Counted from the first letter of the stretch, positions 45,955 through 58,587 are shown. The stretch is DNA of 64,000 nt from Artemia franciscana (GCF_032884065.1 NC_088880.1:26040715-26104714); one strand, 5' to 3'. Numbers and translations are program-made. Notes: generated by a model not told the origin, from the sequence alone.

Positions 45955-47055
45955 AAAAAAACAAGTTTTTTTAACTGCAAGTATGGAGCGACATTAAAAC
46001 TTAAAACGAACAGAAATTATTCCGTACATGAAAGGGGTTGTCCCTCCTCAAACCCCGCTGTTTACGCTAAAGTTTGACTCTTTGTCACAGCTCTACTTTT
46101 TAAAACAATAAAAAATATTTAAAACAATACCCCCTTATATGCGTAACGTTTTGTGTTCGTTTTAAGTTTTAATGCTTCTCGTTACTTCCAGTTGAAAAAA
46201 ATTATTTATTTTCTCATTGTTTTTTTTTAATACTAGAAAATCCAGCACCCCCTTCATGAAAATTCTCTTCTCTCATGATAAATTCCTCCATGAAAAGATC
46301 CTCCCACGTAACCCCCTCCCTCGACCTATATCCCCACACCAACGCGAAAAAATCCCCCTGAAAATGTCTGTACACTTCATAATAGCCATTACTATATGTA
46401 AACAATGGTCAAAATTTGTAACTTGCAGCCCCTCCCCTGGGGACTGTGGGGGATTAAGTCGTCCCCAAAGACATATTTATTAGGTTTTCAACTAAGCTGA
46501 ACAGAATGGCTATCTCAAAATTTTGATCCGGTGACTTTGGTGCCTAGGTGCCCTCCAAATTTTTTGGTCACTTAAAAGGGAACTAGAACTTTTAATTTTC
46601 GTTAGAATGAGGGCTCTCACGACATTCTAGGACCACTGGGTCAATACAATCACCCCTGAAAAAAACAAATAAAAAAAACAAACAAATGCGTATCCGTGAT
46701 CTGTCTTCTGGCAAAAAAAAGCACCAAATTCCACATTTTTGTAGATAGGAGCTTAAAACTTCTACAGTAGAATTCTCTGATATTCTAAATCTGATGGTGT
46801 GATTTTCGTTAAGATTCTATAACTTTTAGGGGGTGTTTCCCCCTATTTTCTAAAAATAAGGCAAATTTTATCAGGCTCGTAACTTTTGATTGGTAAAACT
46901 AAACTTGACCAAACTTATATATTTAAAATCTGCATAAAAATTCGATTCTTTTTTATGTTATTATTGGTATCAGAATTCTATTTTTTAGAGTTTCGGTTAC
47001 TATTGAACCGGGTCGCTCCTTACTACAGTTCGTTACCACGAACCGTTTGATAATC
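45955..47055 (-). mobile_element. Palindromic ~1.7-kb repeat family, internally deleted copy (Gbx second intron)
   Basis: Hairpin 1 left arm at 45970-46085 (AAAGGGGTTGTCCCTCCTCA) joins directly, near 46125, to the outer part of hairpin 2 (ACCCCCTTATATGCGTAACG), so both hairpins are broken. The body from ~46200 to the terminal palindrome (AGTTCGT-tacc-ACGAACC, about 47027-47046) is complete. Confidence 0.85.
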
Positions 47056-47724
47056 ATCTTCACTATTATCCGAGAAAGCGCACACTTTCCGAAACCTAGT
47101 GTGCATGTCAGGACGGCATGTTGACCAGACAGTTCCGTTATGCTTAGTACGGTTCCCGCCATGCTTGACAAAGTTTTGACAGTGCATGGCACAGTTTTAG
47201 CCAAGCTTGGCACGCGCCACGCTATGTCCGTGATTTTTGAAAATGGGTACCCCCTCGCTATTAGCAGTTATCTTTTTCACAGCACTAATGCGATAATGCT
47301 AATTAGAAGAAAATGCAACTAACCTAAAGGCTGCATATATCTAGGCATCTTAGCGATTCATGTTTTCGAGAATATTTGACGCTCAAAAAAGAGACTCCGC
47401 TTGAACAAACTTGGAGGGGATGGGGTTGTGGGCAAACTGTATTACCAGAAATAATTCTATTTGTGCTGGAGCGCTTATCGAATATCCGATCACGGTTCCC
47501 TGAATACCAGGTAAGGAACCTGACATGTGCATATTCACGGGAGATGAGGGCAAAGAAAATAGTTCGCATAGTTATATTTTTTTTTCTTATTTTCTTATTT
47601 CATGAAAAACTCTGCCCACTTGTATGGTTGAGTCACTACACTCAGAGCTGTAAAATTTCCTAGGAAACAACTTCATCGATTTTTTTCACTTATTACCGTT
47701 GCTAATAAGCAATCTTTGTTTTAG

Positions 47725-48081
47725 GTTAAAATATGGTTTCAAAACAGAAGAGCGAAGTGGAAGAGAGTGAAGGCAAGCGTCGTGGCGGGTGGATTGAAGC
47801 AAGGTCAGCCAAGTTCCTCCAGCATAGAATCAAAAGCCTCAAAAATTGTCGTACCTATCCCTGTTCATGTTAACCGTTTTGCTGTCCGGAGTCAGCACCA
47901 GCAGCTGGAAAAATCTGGCTTCAAACAACCTGTAAATAATCTCCTTCCTCTTCAACAGGCTATGGGCGGAGCAAACTTTATTCATGCTGGTGGATTAAGC
48001 TCCTTCCAGAGTGTTAAGTCAGGTCAATGTGGGATCCTACCGCCTCAGAGCTTTTATCGAAATGGAATTAAATTTCCATAA
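47725..48081 (+). CDS. Gbx (unplugged orthologue): Gbx homeobox gene, terminal exon with recognition helix and C terminus
   Basis: Acceptor TTTGTTTTAG (AG 47723-47724). The exon opens in phase 0 with homeodomain residues 45-60, VKIWFQNRRAKWKRVK, including Trp48, Gln50 and Asn51 of the recognition helix. After a Ser/Gly/Gln-rich linker comes the conserved Gbx tail IVVPIPVHVNRFAVRSQHQ followed by QLEKS. The protein then extends ~55 residues further, Gln/Gly/Ser-rich, to a TAA at 48079. Many Gbx proteins end soon after the QHQQLE block, so the extension is lineage-specific. Exon sequence is undisturbed and all splice signals are canonical, so the gene looks functional. Confidence 0.93.
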   Translation, partial: VKIWFQNRRAKWKRVKASVVAGGLKQGQPSSSSIESKASKIVVPIPVHVNRFAVRSQHQQLEKSGFKQPVNNLLPLQQAMGGANFIHAGGLSSFQSVKSGQCGILPPQSFYRNGIKFP

Positions 48082-48084
48082 AGG

Positions 48085-48785
48085 TTTATTATGTTTGCGT
48101 TTAATTTTCTTTTATGGAGTTTTGGTAATAAACGATAGACCAGTAGCGTTATTTGAATTATTTTTGAAGCGCATGACTGACTAAACTTGCTTAAGAGCCA
48201 CATTATATTGGCTATGTCAGTGACAGAGCCAACGGCTCTGACTCTGTCATTGACAGAGCCGCATTAGATATTTGTTCCACAAAGCGACATCAGAGTTCAG
48301 ATGTTTGAGAGCCTAGCTGATATTAAGGCCCAAACTGCATGGTTGTCTGTATCATATACATGAAGAAAAAGTTGAAAAACAATCTTTATACGCTTAATTT
48401 ATAGTTTCTGACTGCAGTAAGTAGTCCTAACTAGTCCTCCAAATAGCTCGTCCGAGGCTGGAGGCTCGAAGATCTTTTTCTAATTCCGGGGTGTTTATAA
48501 ATTATGCCATGGAGTTTTACAAGCCAAAAAAATAAAACCAAACTCAAATAAAAACCAAAATACAAGTTTTATGGTTTTACTGGTAGCCTTTGTTGGGGAT
48601 TATTTACATCCCTGACAGGAGTAAGTTGCGTACACTGTATTAAAATAATTCAAATTGTTTGCTCTATTTGACCCAGCGCTCGTCCATTACAGTACTTTCT
48701 GCGTGTTACGGAGCTTTTGACCCGAGTATTCAAATACAATTAATAGACAATCGTGCACATTTAATAGTCCTCAACATGAATTAAA
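48085..48785. other. Gbx 3' flank; small inverted repeats, no gene
   Basis: At 48212-48262 GTGACAGAGCC-AAC-GGCTCTGAC-TCTGTCATTGACAGAGCC forms nested short stems; GACAGAGCC occurs in direct and inverted copies. Otherwise A+T-rich sequence without repeats or open frames. Confidence 0.5.
48127..48132 (+). terminator. Candidate poly(A) signal of Gbx
   Basis: AATAAA lies 46 bases after the Gbx stop codon. Such a short 3' untranslated region is possible, but other A+T-rich hexamers occur downstream, so the actual cleavage site is uncertain. Confidence 0.4.
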
Positions 48786-48789
48786 TTAA

Positions 48790-50467
48790 AAAAAATAAGT
48801 TTCGTAAGGAGCGACATTAAAACTTAAAACGAACAGAAATTATTTCGTATATGAAAGGGATTGTCCCCTCCTCAGAGCCTCGCTCTTTACGCAAAGGTTT
48901 GACTCTTTCTTTCAACTCTACTTTTTAAAACAATAAAATAATTTAGCATAAAGAGCGAGGCGTTGAGATGGGGACAACCCTTTTCATATACGGAATTATT
49001 TCTGTTCGTTTTAAGTTTTAATGTCGCTCCTTACTTGCAGTAAAAATCTTGTTTTTTTTTTATTTAATTTCTGAAAAATTTTCAATTAATACATGTTTTA
49101 ATTATGGCTCACCGTATATGAATGATTAAAACGAAATTTCCATATTATTTTTTTTGGCTAAATAGCTTTCTCATAGTTTTGATCGGACGATTTTGATAAG
49201 GAAAGGGGTGGGGGAGGAGGACTGGTTGCACTCTAATTTTGGTTACTTAAAAAAACAACTAGAACTTCTTATTTTTTTACGAAAGTTTTTATTAGTAATA
49301 AATATACATAACTTACAAATTAAGTTACGTAACGAAATTCTATATTTGTATATTTTTATTACGTATATGAGAGGGCTTTGCCCCTCGTAAATACCTCGCT
49401 CTTTACACTAAAGCTTCAATTTGGTCCCAATTTTTTTAGAACGACCCCTGAATCACTGTTCATTCATAGAATGAACAGTTGAAATAACTAAAAACACTTT
49501 AGGGTAAAGAGTGAGGTATTGTGGAAGAGACGACCCCCTTATATACGTAATAATTTCTGTTCGTCTTAGGTTCTAATGCTGCTCCTTAATTCCACCTGAA
49601 ACAACTTTTTAGTTATTTTCATATTGTTTTTTTTTAATAATGCTAGAAAATCCTGCGGCCCCTTCAAGGAAATTTGCTTTCCTCATGATAAATTCCGCAA
49701 TAGAAAGATCCTTCCACGTAACCCCCTCCTCCCGACCCCCCTTTAAAGTGAAAAAGTCCCCCTGAAAACGCAGTACACGTCCCAATAACCATTACTATAT
49801 CTAAACGATGGTCAAAGTTTGTAAATTGCAGCCCCTCCCCCGGGGACTGTGGGGAATTAAGTCGTCCTGAAAGACAAAATTATTAGGTTTTTCGACTATC
49901 CCGAATAAAATGGCTATCTCAAAATTTTTATCCAGCGACTTTGGGAAAAAATGAGCGTGGGAGGGGGCCTAGGTGCCCTCCAATTTTTTAGTCGCATAAA
50001 AAGGGCACTAAAACTTAAATTTCCATTAGAATGGGCCATGTTGTGACATTCTAGGACCACTGGGTCGGTACGGTCACCCCCGGGGAAAAAAATAAAAAGA
50101 ACAAATAAACACGCACCCTTGATCTGTCTTCTAGGAAAAAATAAAAATTCCACGTTTTTGTAGATAGGAGCTTGAAACTTCTACAGCAGGATTCTCTGAA
50201 ACGCTGAATTTGACGGTGAGATTTTTGTTAAGATTCTTTGAATTTTAGGGGGTGTTCCCTCCTTTTCCTAAAATAAGGTCAATTTCCTCAAGCTCGTTAC
50301 TTATGATTGGTAAAACTAAACTTGATTAACTTATATATTTAGAATCAGCGTAGAGACGCAATTCTTTTTATGTAACTATTGGTATTAAAATTCAATTTTT
50401 TAGAGTTTCGGTTACTATTGAGCCGGGTCACTCCATACTAAAGCTCGTTACCACGAACTGTTCGATA
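48790..50467 (-). mobile_element. Palindromic ~1.7-kb repeat family, full-length copy
   Basis: Hairpin 1 at 48805-49045 and hairpin 2 at 49350-49600 (TTACGTATATGAGAGGGCTT against the GACCCCCTTATATACGTAAT side). The body follows through CCCTCCCCCGGGGACTGTGG-like (49828), AATAAAATGGCTATCTCAAA, TCTTCTAGGAAAAAATA and GAGCCGGGTCACTCCATACT. Terminal palindrome near 50442-50463. About 1.68 kb, matching the length of the copies at 27185 and 34786. Confidence 0.9.
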
Positions 50468-50517
50468 TAATATATAATAATAATGATACATATAAGATAA
50501 CTTAGTTATACAAGCGT

Positions 50518-50518
<1 letters not shown>

Positions 50519-50613
<95 letters not shown>

Positions 50614-50614
50614 T

Positions 50615-50694
<80 letters not shown>
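50519..50694. repeat. (AT)n microsatellite, ~175 bp, slightly interrupted
   Basis: Alternating AT with a few GT or TTT interruptions (near 50604-50632). It immediately precedes the conserved 5' part of the Helitron and may be an expansion of the element's TATATA-containing 5' terminus. Confidence 0.97.
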
Positions 50695-50696
<2 letters not shown>

Positions 50697-50731
50697 TTGT
50701 CTGTGTGTGTGTCGAGTGACGTCATGTTTGT

Positions 50732-51118
50732 GTGTCGACTGACGTCATGAAGTTAGTTGTCATCATGTTTGTTATGACGATGCCGTCATTAAAGGTATTT
50801 AAGACATTCGTTCACGGAAAAATGTTTAATTGTAAAATGACTGAAGAACCTACAATGACAACAGCCGAGGAAGTTGCTCAAAGAGTCTATGCCAAAAAAC
50901 TTGCTGCTGATAGAGAAAGTAAGAAAAGAAAGCGTGCCGAGGAATCACAAGAACAGCAAGAAAACAGGCTTGCGGCTAAAGAACGCAAAACCGCGCAGTT
51001 AGATGAAAATCCACCTGGACAGCGAGAGTCAAAACGTATCAAAACTGAAAATGATAGCGATAATGATTGGGTTTGGGATTTTGACTTGGATAAGGTCATC
51101 AATGCCTACCGGATTTAA
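50732..51118 (+). pseudogene. Helitron-associated N-terminal coding remnant
   Basis: A 128-codon frame. From about residue 36 it is highly charged (AEEVAQRVYAKKLAADRESK, then KRKRAEESQEQQENRLAAKE) and ends in a Trp-containing acidic tail (NDWVWDFDLDKVINAYRI). This style of Glu/Arg/Lys-rich helix precedes the Helitron replicase in arthropod elements; I infer that origin from its position in the element. No catalytic motif. The segment 50936-51250 is repeated at 51774-52075. Confidence 0.6.
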
Positions 51119-51254
51119 GTTAAAAAAACAAAGGTTCGGCGATATGTACTTCATAGTGACGCTGAAAAATAAAGAAGAAAAAGAAAACTGAAAAAAGAAA
51201 AAAGGTAAAACACTAAAAAAAACTAAAAAGAAAAAACACTCAAAGAGAAATTAC

Positions 51255-51635
51255 AGCCCGGGACACAAATGACGACCGAGAGAGAGGGAATATAAATGAC
51301 GACCGGGAACCTCTAAGAAAAATTACAGACTGGGACACCCGGACACAAATCACGACCGGGACACAGGGAATATAAATGACGACCGGGACACAGGGACACA
51401 ACTACAACGGGGACGCCGGAGGCACAGGCAGGATATATAAATGACGACCGGGACACAGGGATTGTTCGAATAGAAATTACAGACCGGGACGCAAATGAGG
51501 ACCGGGACACAGGGAATATAAATGACGACCGGGACACTCAAAGAGAAATTACAAACTGGGACACCGGGACACAAATGACGACCGGGACACAGGGAATATA
51601 AATGACAACCGGGACACAGGGACACATCATTAGAA
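51255..51635 (+). repeat. GACCGGGACACAGGGAATA minisatellite (Helitron internal)
   Basis: Alternating GACCGGGACACAGGGAATAT + AAATGAC and GACCGGGACACAAATGAC units, interspersed with AGAGAAATTACAGAC. The same units occur at 52085-52225 and, inverted, at 52558-52695. Reverse-strand frames across them (Cys/Pro/Val-rich) are artefacts. Confidence 0.9.
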
Positions 51636-51773
51636 TAATGAGGTATAGATCTGAATACGGATTGTTTTTCCCATGGACAATTATATGTTGCATGTTCAAG
51701 AGTCAGTAAACCTGACAATCTATTTATATGCATAGGCAATGGGACAGCGAAGAATGTTGTATATTCGCATAGC

Positions 51774-52075
51774 GTGCCGAGGAATCACAAGAACAGCAAG
51801 AAAACAGGCTTGCGGCTAAAGAACGCAAAACCGCGCAGTTAGATGAAAATCCACCTGGACAGCGAAAGTCAAAACATATCAAAACTGAAAATGATAGCGA
51901 TGATGATTGGGTTTGGGATTTTGACTTGGATAAGGTCATCAATGCCTACCAGATTTAAGTTAAAAAAACAAAGGTTCGGCAATATGTACTTCATAGTGAC
52001 GCTGAAAAATAAAGAAGAAAAAGAAAACTGAAAAAAGAAAAAAGGTAAAAAACTAAAAAGAAAAAACGCTCAAAG
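51774..52075 (+). repeat. Second copy of the Helitron 5' coding segment
   Basis: Repeats 50936-51250 almost exactly (a few substitutions such as AGAGTC to AAAGTC and CGGATT to AGATT, and one small deletion near the end). It is fused in frame-shifted position to the helicase C-terminal fragment ending at ~51770. This shows a recent internal duplication in the element. Confidence 0.9.
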
Positions 52076-52267
52076 AGAAATTGCAGACCGGGACACCAAT
52101 GACGACCGAGACAGAGGGAATATAAATGACGACCGGGAACCTCAACGAGAAATTACAGACTGGGACACCCGGACAAAAATCACGACCGGGACACAGGGAA
52201 TATAAATGACGACCGGGACCAACAGCTATACTAGCTATTGGGGCGCGAAGCGCCACCCCAACAGCTA

Positions 52268-52700
<433 letters not shown>

Positions 52701-52843
52701 AACAGCAGACAATTTGAACCTTTTCTTGATGTCCTGAAGTAACCTCTTCTTGATGTCATAGCTTCACCACAGGTTCGTATGCAACCATCCTGGTAAAATA
52801 TGAGTTTTTTCTTATAGTCCTGACCTATTTAGATTGTTCTTGT

Positions 52844-54405
52844 CAAGAGTTCGCGGTAACGAACTGTAGTAATGAGCGACCCGGTTCAATAGTAACCGAG
52901 ACTCTAAAAAACGGAATCTTGATACCAATAGCTACATCAAAAGAATTGCATTTTAATGCTGATTTTAAATATATAAGTTTCATCAAGTTTAGTCTTACAC
53001 ATCATAAGTTACGAGCCTGAGAAACTTTGTCTTATTTTAAAAAATACCCCCTAAAAACCATAGAATCTTAACGAAAATCACACCATCGCATTCAGCGTAT
53101 CGTAGAATCCATCTGTAGAAGTTTCAAGCTCCTATCAACAAAAACCTGAAATTTTTTATTTTTTGCCAGAAGACAGATCACGAGTGCGTGTTTATTTGTT
53201 TGTTTGTTTGTTTTTTCCAGGGGTGATCGCATCGACCCAGTGGTCCTAGAATGTCGCGAAAGGACTCGTTCTAATGGAAATTAAAAGTTCTAGTAAACTT
53301 TTTAAGTGACCAAAAAATTGGAGGGCACCTAGGTTCCCTCCCACGCACATTTTTCCCCAAATTCACCGGATCAACATTTTGATATAGCCATTCTCTTGAG
53401 CTTAGTCCTAAGTCTATTAGGTAAGTCTCTGGGGACGACTTAATTCCCCACAGTCCCCGGAGGAGGGGTTGCAAGTTACAAACTTTGACCATTGCTTATA
53501 TATAGCAATAGTTATTATGAAGTGTAGAGACGTTGTCAGGGGGACTTTTCCGCGTCGGGGTGGGGATGGGTCAGGGGAGGGGGTTACATGGTAGGATTTT
53601 TCCACGGAAGAATTTATCATGAGGGAAAAGAATTGGGGGCGCAGAACTTTTTAGCATTATTAAAAAAACAATGAGAAAACAAATAATTTTTTCAACTGGA
53701 AGTAATGAGCAGCATTAATACTTTAAGCGAAGATAAAATATTACGGATATAAAGCGGTTCGTCTCTTCCACAATACCTTGCTCTTTACGCTAAAGTATTT
53801 TTAGTAATTTCAACTATTTATTCTACGGCCTTTGTGATTCAAAATCAGGGGTCATTCTTGAAGATTTGGGGCAAAATTTGAGCTTTAGTGTAAAGAGCGA
53901 GGTATTGACGAGGAGGGAACACCCTCATATACGTAATAAAAATACAGAAATATAGAAGCTTGTTACGTTAGTTATTTCGCAAGGTACGTATGTTTATTAC
54001 TAACAAAAAAAAATCGTTAAAAAATCTAGTCGTATTTTTAAGGAACCAACAATAGGAGGGCAACTAAGCCTTTCCCCAACACCTTTTTCATCAAAATCGT
54101 CCGATCAAAGCTATGAGAAAGCCATTTGATAAAAACAAAATTAACATGCAAATTTCGTTTTGTTTATTTATGTGCGGTGAGTCAAAATCAACACATGCAT
54201 TAATTCAAAAAAGTCCAGAAATTAAATAAAAAAACAACTTTTTTAACTGCAAGTAAGGAGCGACACTAAAAATTAATACGAACAGATATTATTCCGTAAA
54301 TGAAAGCGGTTGCCCCCTCATCAACGCCACGCTCTATACACTAAGTTTTTTTTATTGTAAAAAAGTAGGGTTGTGACAAAGAGTCAAACTTTATCCTAAT
54401 CTATA
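52844..54405 (+). mobile_element. Palindromic ~1.7-kb repeat family, near-full copy
   Basis: Starts AGTTCGC-ggta-ACGAACT (52848-52865), GTAATGAGCGACCCGGTTCA. The body is present, with an expanded GTTT run at 53203-53211. Hairpin 2 is at 53690-53945 (GTAATGAGCAGCATTAATAC ... CTCGCTC-like arms). Only the left arm of hairpin 1 remains (54238-54345), then the copy ends in unrelated sequence near 54405. Confidence 0.88.
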
Positions 54406-54409
54406 CGTT

Positions 54410-56145
54410 ACCCTAATGTATAAAATAATTTATTTTTGGGGTACATTCTTCCAGAAATGATATGGGTGTCAGGGGACCTGAAAATAAGTTGTTCCTGGTC
54501 AGTTCAAAATTTGAAGCAGTATATTCTGTCCCAAGAGGTCCTGTTGTAAAAACCATACGGTTGAGACACTGTCCCCCAAAAGTCAGGAAATGCTTTCTTT
54601 CCAACTGGTTGGAGATTTATATCTGAAAGTCCTTGGGCAAAAAGGAAACTAGAAAATTTGGTTCCTCTGAAAATGGAGACTGAAAAGAAACAATAACTCT
54701 TTTTACACTGAACGATTTGAAACTTAAAACCGCAAGTTCCTGGCCAAAGGGATCCTAATTTGAATAAAAACTTAAGTTTGGGGCAAGGGTCAATCTCAAA
54801 TGAATGCCCAAAACCTGATTGCTCGGGCTTAAAATTATTCGTTTACTAAAACATAAAAAAGTTCCAAATCCATGCCAAAAACTTACTTTTCTTGACCTAA
54901 ATGTTCGGAATTTATCTTTAAAGAAAACTTTTTATTGGAGTAGTCTTTTCGTTTACTATCCAATAACGCTAGTAACACATAAAGTATTCTCACTGGTACA
55001 GCTTATTTGATAAAAATAATAATAAATTATTTATAACAGGTACCAAAAAAGAAAGTGGAGAAACAAAAAGAAAGAAAAAAATTTCAAACAAGGAAGATCA
55101 AAAACAATAACAAAAAATGCCATTCATTTTGCTATTTTTTGCTATGTTGTAGGGATAATATTAATTCTGGATTTGATTACAGGTAAAAGAGACAAATCTT
55201 TGGATGATATTAATCAGAAATTTTAAGATTTTGAAATAACTTTTACCGAGTCAGGAGCCACTCATTACAAATATGACACATTGTGCTTAACGAGGGTTAT
55301 CCACTTTCAAAATTGTATACAACAGGTGGTGTGAGGTGTGGCCATAAATAACATAGCATGGTGAAGTTGTCTTAAAACAAATGATACTCTGGGATATTCA
55401 ACAGTTTTTAGAGAGCAAGTACCCTCGGTACCAAAGGAAATAAAGCTTATTGATTACAAGTCAAAGGCTATTAGTTTTTTTCTTTCAAGTCAGAGGCAGC
55501 ACTTTAGCGCTGCCTATGCAAAGAGCAATGTGTATCTTATATCTTATTTATTTATTTTCCCCTGGCCACTTCGTATGAAAGGAGTGATTTTAGAGACTTG
55601 GGCCACTGTTCATTTTATTAGGAATTAATACCTATAGGGCTCTATTTAAGGATCAGAAGTGATTGAAGGGCAACAAGATTTTCTTTTATGCCCTTTCTTG
55701 CTACACAGCCAATTTCCTGGCCAACAGTTCTGACAAAAAGTTTTGTTTTGGCATGGATTTGAGATTTCTGCAATTGGAAAACCTTCTTCAGTTTTCCAGC
55801 AAAAAGAGAAAGAAAAGAAAAGAAAATCATAGGCCTGACTATGCATAGGCCATTTCTAAATGTTTGACCCTTCGCTGTATAAGCTCCTTGACCCACTACC
55901 ATATTTAACCCAGACAATACTTGTGCAGCATACTATGTGCTAACAATCGAGTCTGATTAGCCCTGGTAGGAAGATTTCATGTTGCCCGGTGAGAAAACGT
56001 CTTCGAGTAAGTGGATAATCTGTTCACTTTCAATTGAGGGCTGAACGAGAAAACCGTTCCGCGGGCTGGAAAGCTTGTACTTGTGATAGAAAAAAGCTTC
56101 ATGTGTGTACATAAGAATATTGTTGAAAAACTTTAACGAATTTCT
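54410..56145. other. No gene supported; diverged dispersed repeat
   Basis: The segment at 54560-54800 contains, in reverse complement, TGGCCAGGAACTTGCGGTTT and AAGTTTCAAATCG, resembling GGCTCAGGAACTTACAATTA and TAATTTCCAAGC at 61429-61462: an old dispersed repeat. Open frames at 55642-55917 include a short Cys-rich run in one frame (FCQNCWPGNWLCSKKGHK) but no recognisable domain architecture. Confidence 0.4.
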
Positions 56146-56149
56146 AGTT

Positions 56150-56720
56150 GACCTTAATTATTTAAAATAGTTACGTCTTTCTTCTCCAACTGGACACATT
56201 CAGTCCCATACCAAAACGTGTATTCCGATTCTCGCCCAATTTACAATGGAGTGCCCCAGGAAACCCTCCTAGGTCTAATTTAATTCTTTGCAATAATAAA
56301 CAGCCCCTGTGTTGATTTCTTGGACAGATGGAAATTTGTTAATGATCTAACTGTCTTAGATGGATATTATATTTTTTTAAAGTAGTCCAAATGGATATCC
56401 AATGAAAACTACAATAAGCAACTTTTTCAAAATTTTAACTTTATATGTGACTTTATGAGAATCATACTTGTCTAGCCGACATTTAATGAATTTTAAGTTG
56501 GCCCCTATTTAATTATAATAGTTGTATGTTTTTTCTCCAATTGGACACATTCAGTCCAATACCAAAACCTGTATTCTGATTCTCGCCCAATATATAATGG
56601 AGTGCCCCAGGAAAGCCTCCTAGGTCTAATTTTATTTTTTTACAATAATAAACAGCCTTAGTGTTGATTTCTTGGACAGATGGAAATTTGTTAATGATCT
56701 AACTGTCTTAGATGGACGTT

Positions 56721-56780
<60 letters not shown>

Positions 56781-57120
56781 TAGTCCAAATGAATATCCAA
56801 TCAAAACTACAATAAGTAACTTTTTCAAAATATTAACTTTATATGTGACTTTATGAGAAGCATCCTTGTCTAGAAGACATTTAATGAACTTCAAATTGGC
56901 CACTATTTAATTACAATAGTTGCGTCTTTCTTCTCCAAGTAAGCACATGCAGTCACATACCAAAACGTGTATTCCAATTCTCGTACAATTTTTAATGTTG
57001 TGCCCCAGGAAACCTCCTAGGTCTAATTCTATTCTTTGCAATAATAAACAGCCTGATTGTTGATTTCTTGAATGGTTGAAATTGTTTGATGATCTAACTG
57101 TCTTAGACACATGTTACAAA
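56150..57120 (+). pseudogene. Three tandem diverged copies of a non-LTR reverse-transcriptase fragment
   Basis: Each copy translates through NGVPQETLLGL (RT motif B, usually GVPQGT-LGP), FAIINS and DRWKFVNDLTVLD (motif C; FVDD in active elements). Copies start near 56176, 56526 and 56928. Each is followed by the same flanking block (AGTAGTCCAAATGGATATCC, AACTTTATATGTGACTTTAT, GACATTTAATGAA). Motif C is FVND or degraded in all three, so the duplication followed inactivation or copied a dead fragment. Related to the element at 61935-63515 (RFVDDLTI). Confidence 0.75.
56723..56778. repeat. Poly(T) tract, ~56 bases
   Basis: Homopolymer T run within the second RT-fragment copy, at the position where the first copy has ATTATATTTTTTTAAAGTAG. 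It is an expansion of that T stretch, not a poly(A) tail of a new insertion. Length is uncertain because homopolymers are error-prone. Confidence 0.95.
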
Positions 57121-57124
57121 ATTC

Positions 57125-58580
57125 TAAGTAGCCAATAGAAAATCCTGGAATAGGAAGCAGATGAAGCTGTTACTAATAATATGAAAGTTAATCCTTTTAA
57201 GCTAGCAATTAGAATAAGTAACTTCAATAAGACTCTTCGTTTTTTATTCGCCCTCTCCCCCTGAAACTTCGGTTAATGCAATGAAATTACTATAGACTTC
57301 CATCTCAAGCGAATTAAGATGGGATTACCATATTAATCAAATTTTAACACACACAAATATCATCAGGGCCGGATTTAGAACTTCTAGGCGTTTTTGCCGC
57401 TCCATTTCTGCGAGATTTCAGAGAAATCCTCGAAAATTCAGAGATAATGGAAGCACTGAAAAGAACGCAACTATTGATCCAAAAGTAATGAAAGAGAGAA
57501 GGGATACCGAACTCTTAGCAGCCATTCTTAGGAGACATCTGACAGTTTACAACTGACCACGGAATTCCTGCGTTATTTTAAAATTACTTTTCTGTGAGCA
57601 GGCAGCGCGGCAGGGGAGTGCATCGGGCACTTTGGCGATAAATTACATCAGTCCAGCTTTGTTAAGAAAAAAAAAACCAGTCGGTGATGATTTGTTGTAT
57701 CTCCTGGAATTGTTCACCCCTAGGTCAGGGCCTAGTGGCTCTATGTTTAAATCCAGGCATGAATGCCCTATTGTCGCATGTTTGAGAATTTCCCTTGCGT
57801 TTTTACGACCAATCTTTGAGTAGCCTACACTTCTCCTGTTAGAAACCTGGCGAAATAGAGGCAGTCCACATATGGTCTCTATCAAGGGTGAATACTCTTA
57901 TATTTCCCTTCCCCAGAGAGACAATTTCATCATCTTTAAGTAAAGAAGAACAAAAATATCCTTGTTATTCGCTAATAATTCTCTGTTGGACCCCAGACAA
58001 ATTCACGCTTCCCTGGTCAATTTTCTCACCTTAGATCTTGCCTCCCTTGTTTTGCTTTAACAATAACTCCAATTTTTGTCTCAACAAAACTTACCAGAAA
58101 AATATGTAGTAGAACCCCCTCCTCTATATATAATTGCTATTTCAAATAAGTGCATCTCTGCCCTTCCTCCGCCCTTTTTTTACTCTTTATGTAAGGTTTT
58201 ATCTACCAGCTTTGAACGTTCTATCTTTTTTTTTTCTAAGTGCCTTAAAAACTGTTGTCTCTTCTGGTACCAAAAAAGAAGAAAATAAAATTAACAAATT
58301 ATCTCAATAGTTTCCTCTTCCGTTGTTATTTATAACATCGTTAATTTTGAATCATTAAAATTAATTCATCCTTCGACCCCTATCTTTTTGAAATGTTGAC
58401 TTTCGTTTTTTCTATTTTATTTCTGAACAGTCACATCGTATTTGTGCGCTGTGTTTGTTCTTAAGTTTGACTCTGAAGTGCAAATTCAGCCCAGCTGAAT
58501 TGCGGGAACCATTTAAAAAAAAAAAAAAAAAAAACTTACCTTGTCTCAAACGCGGGTACCATTGACGTTCAGGGGCGTTG
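57125..58580. other. No gene supported; poly(A) at 58515-58534
   Basis: Frames at 57632-57823 and 57643-57885 overlap each other on opposite strands and show no domain. A CAGGGCCGGATTTAGAAC terminus (57365) of the CAGGGCCGGATTTA type may be one end of a short DNA element; its partner was not found. An A20 run is at 58515-58534. Confidence 0.4.
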
Positions 58581-58587
58581 TTTTGGT

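Noticed and set aside
51313..51739. Cys/Pro/Val-rich frames on the minus strand
   Set aside because: They are translations of the GACCGGGACACAGGG minisatellite.
55642..55917. Cys-rich frame as a zinc knuckle or transposase C terminus
   Set aside because: The Cys spacing fits no known knuckle and the overlapping frame on the same strand is equally open.
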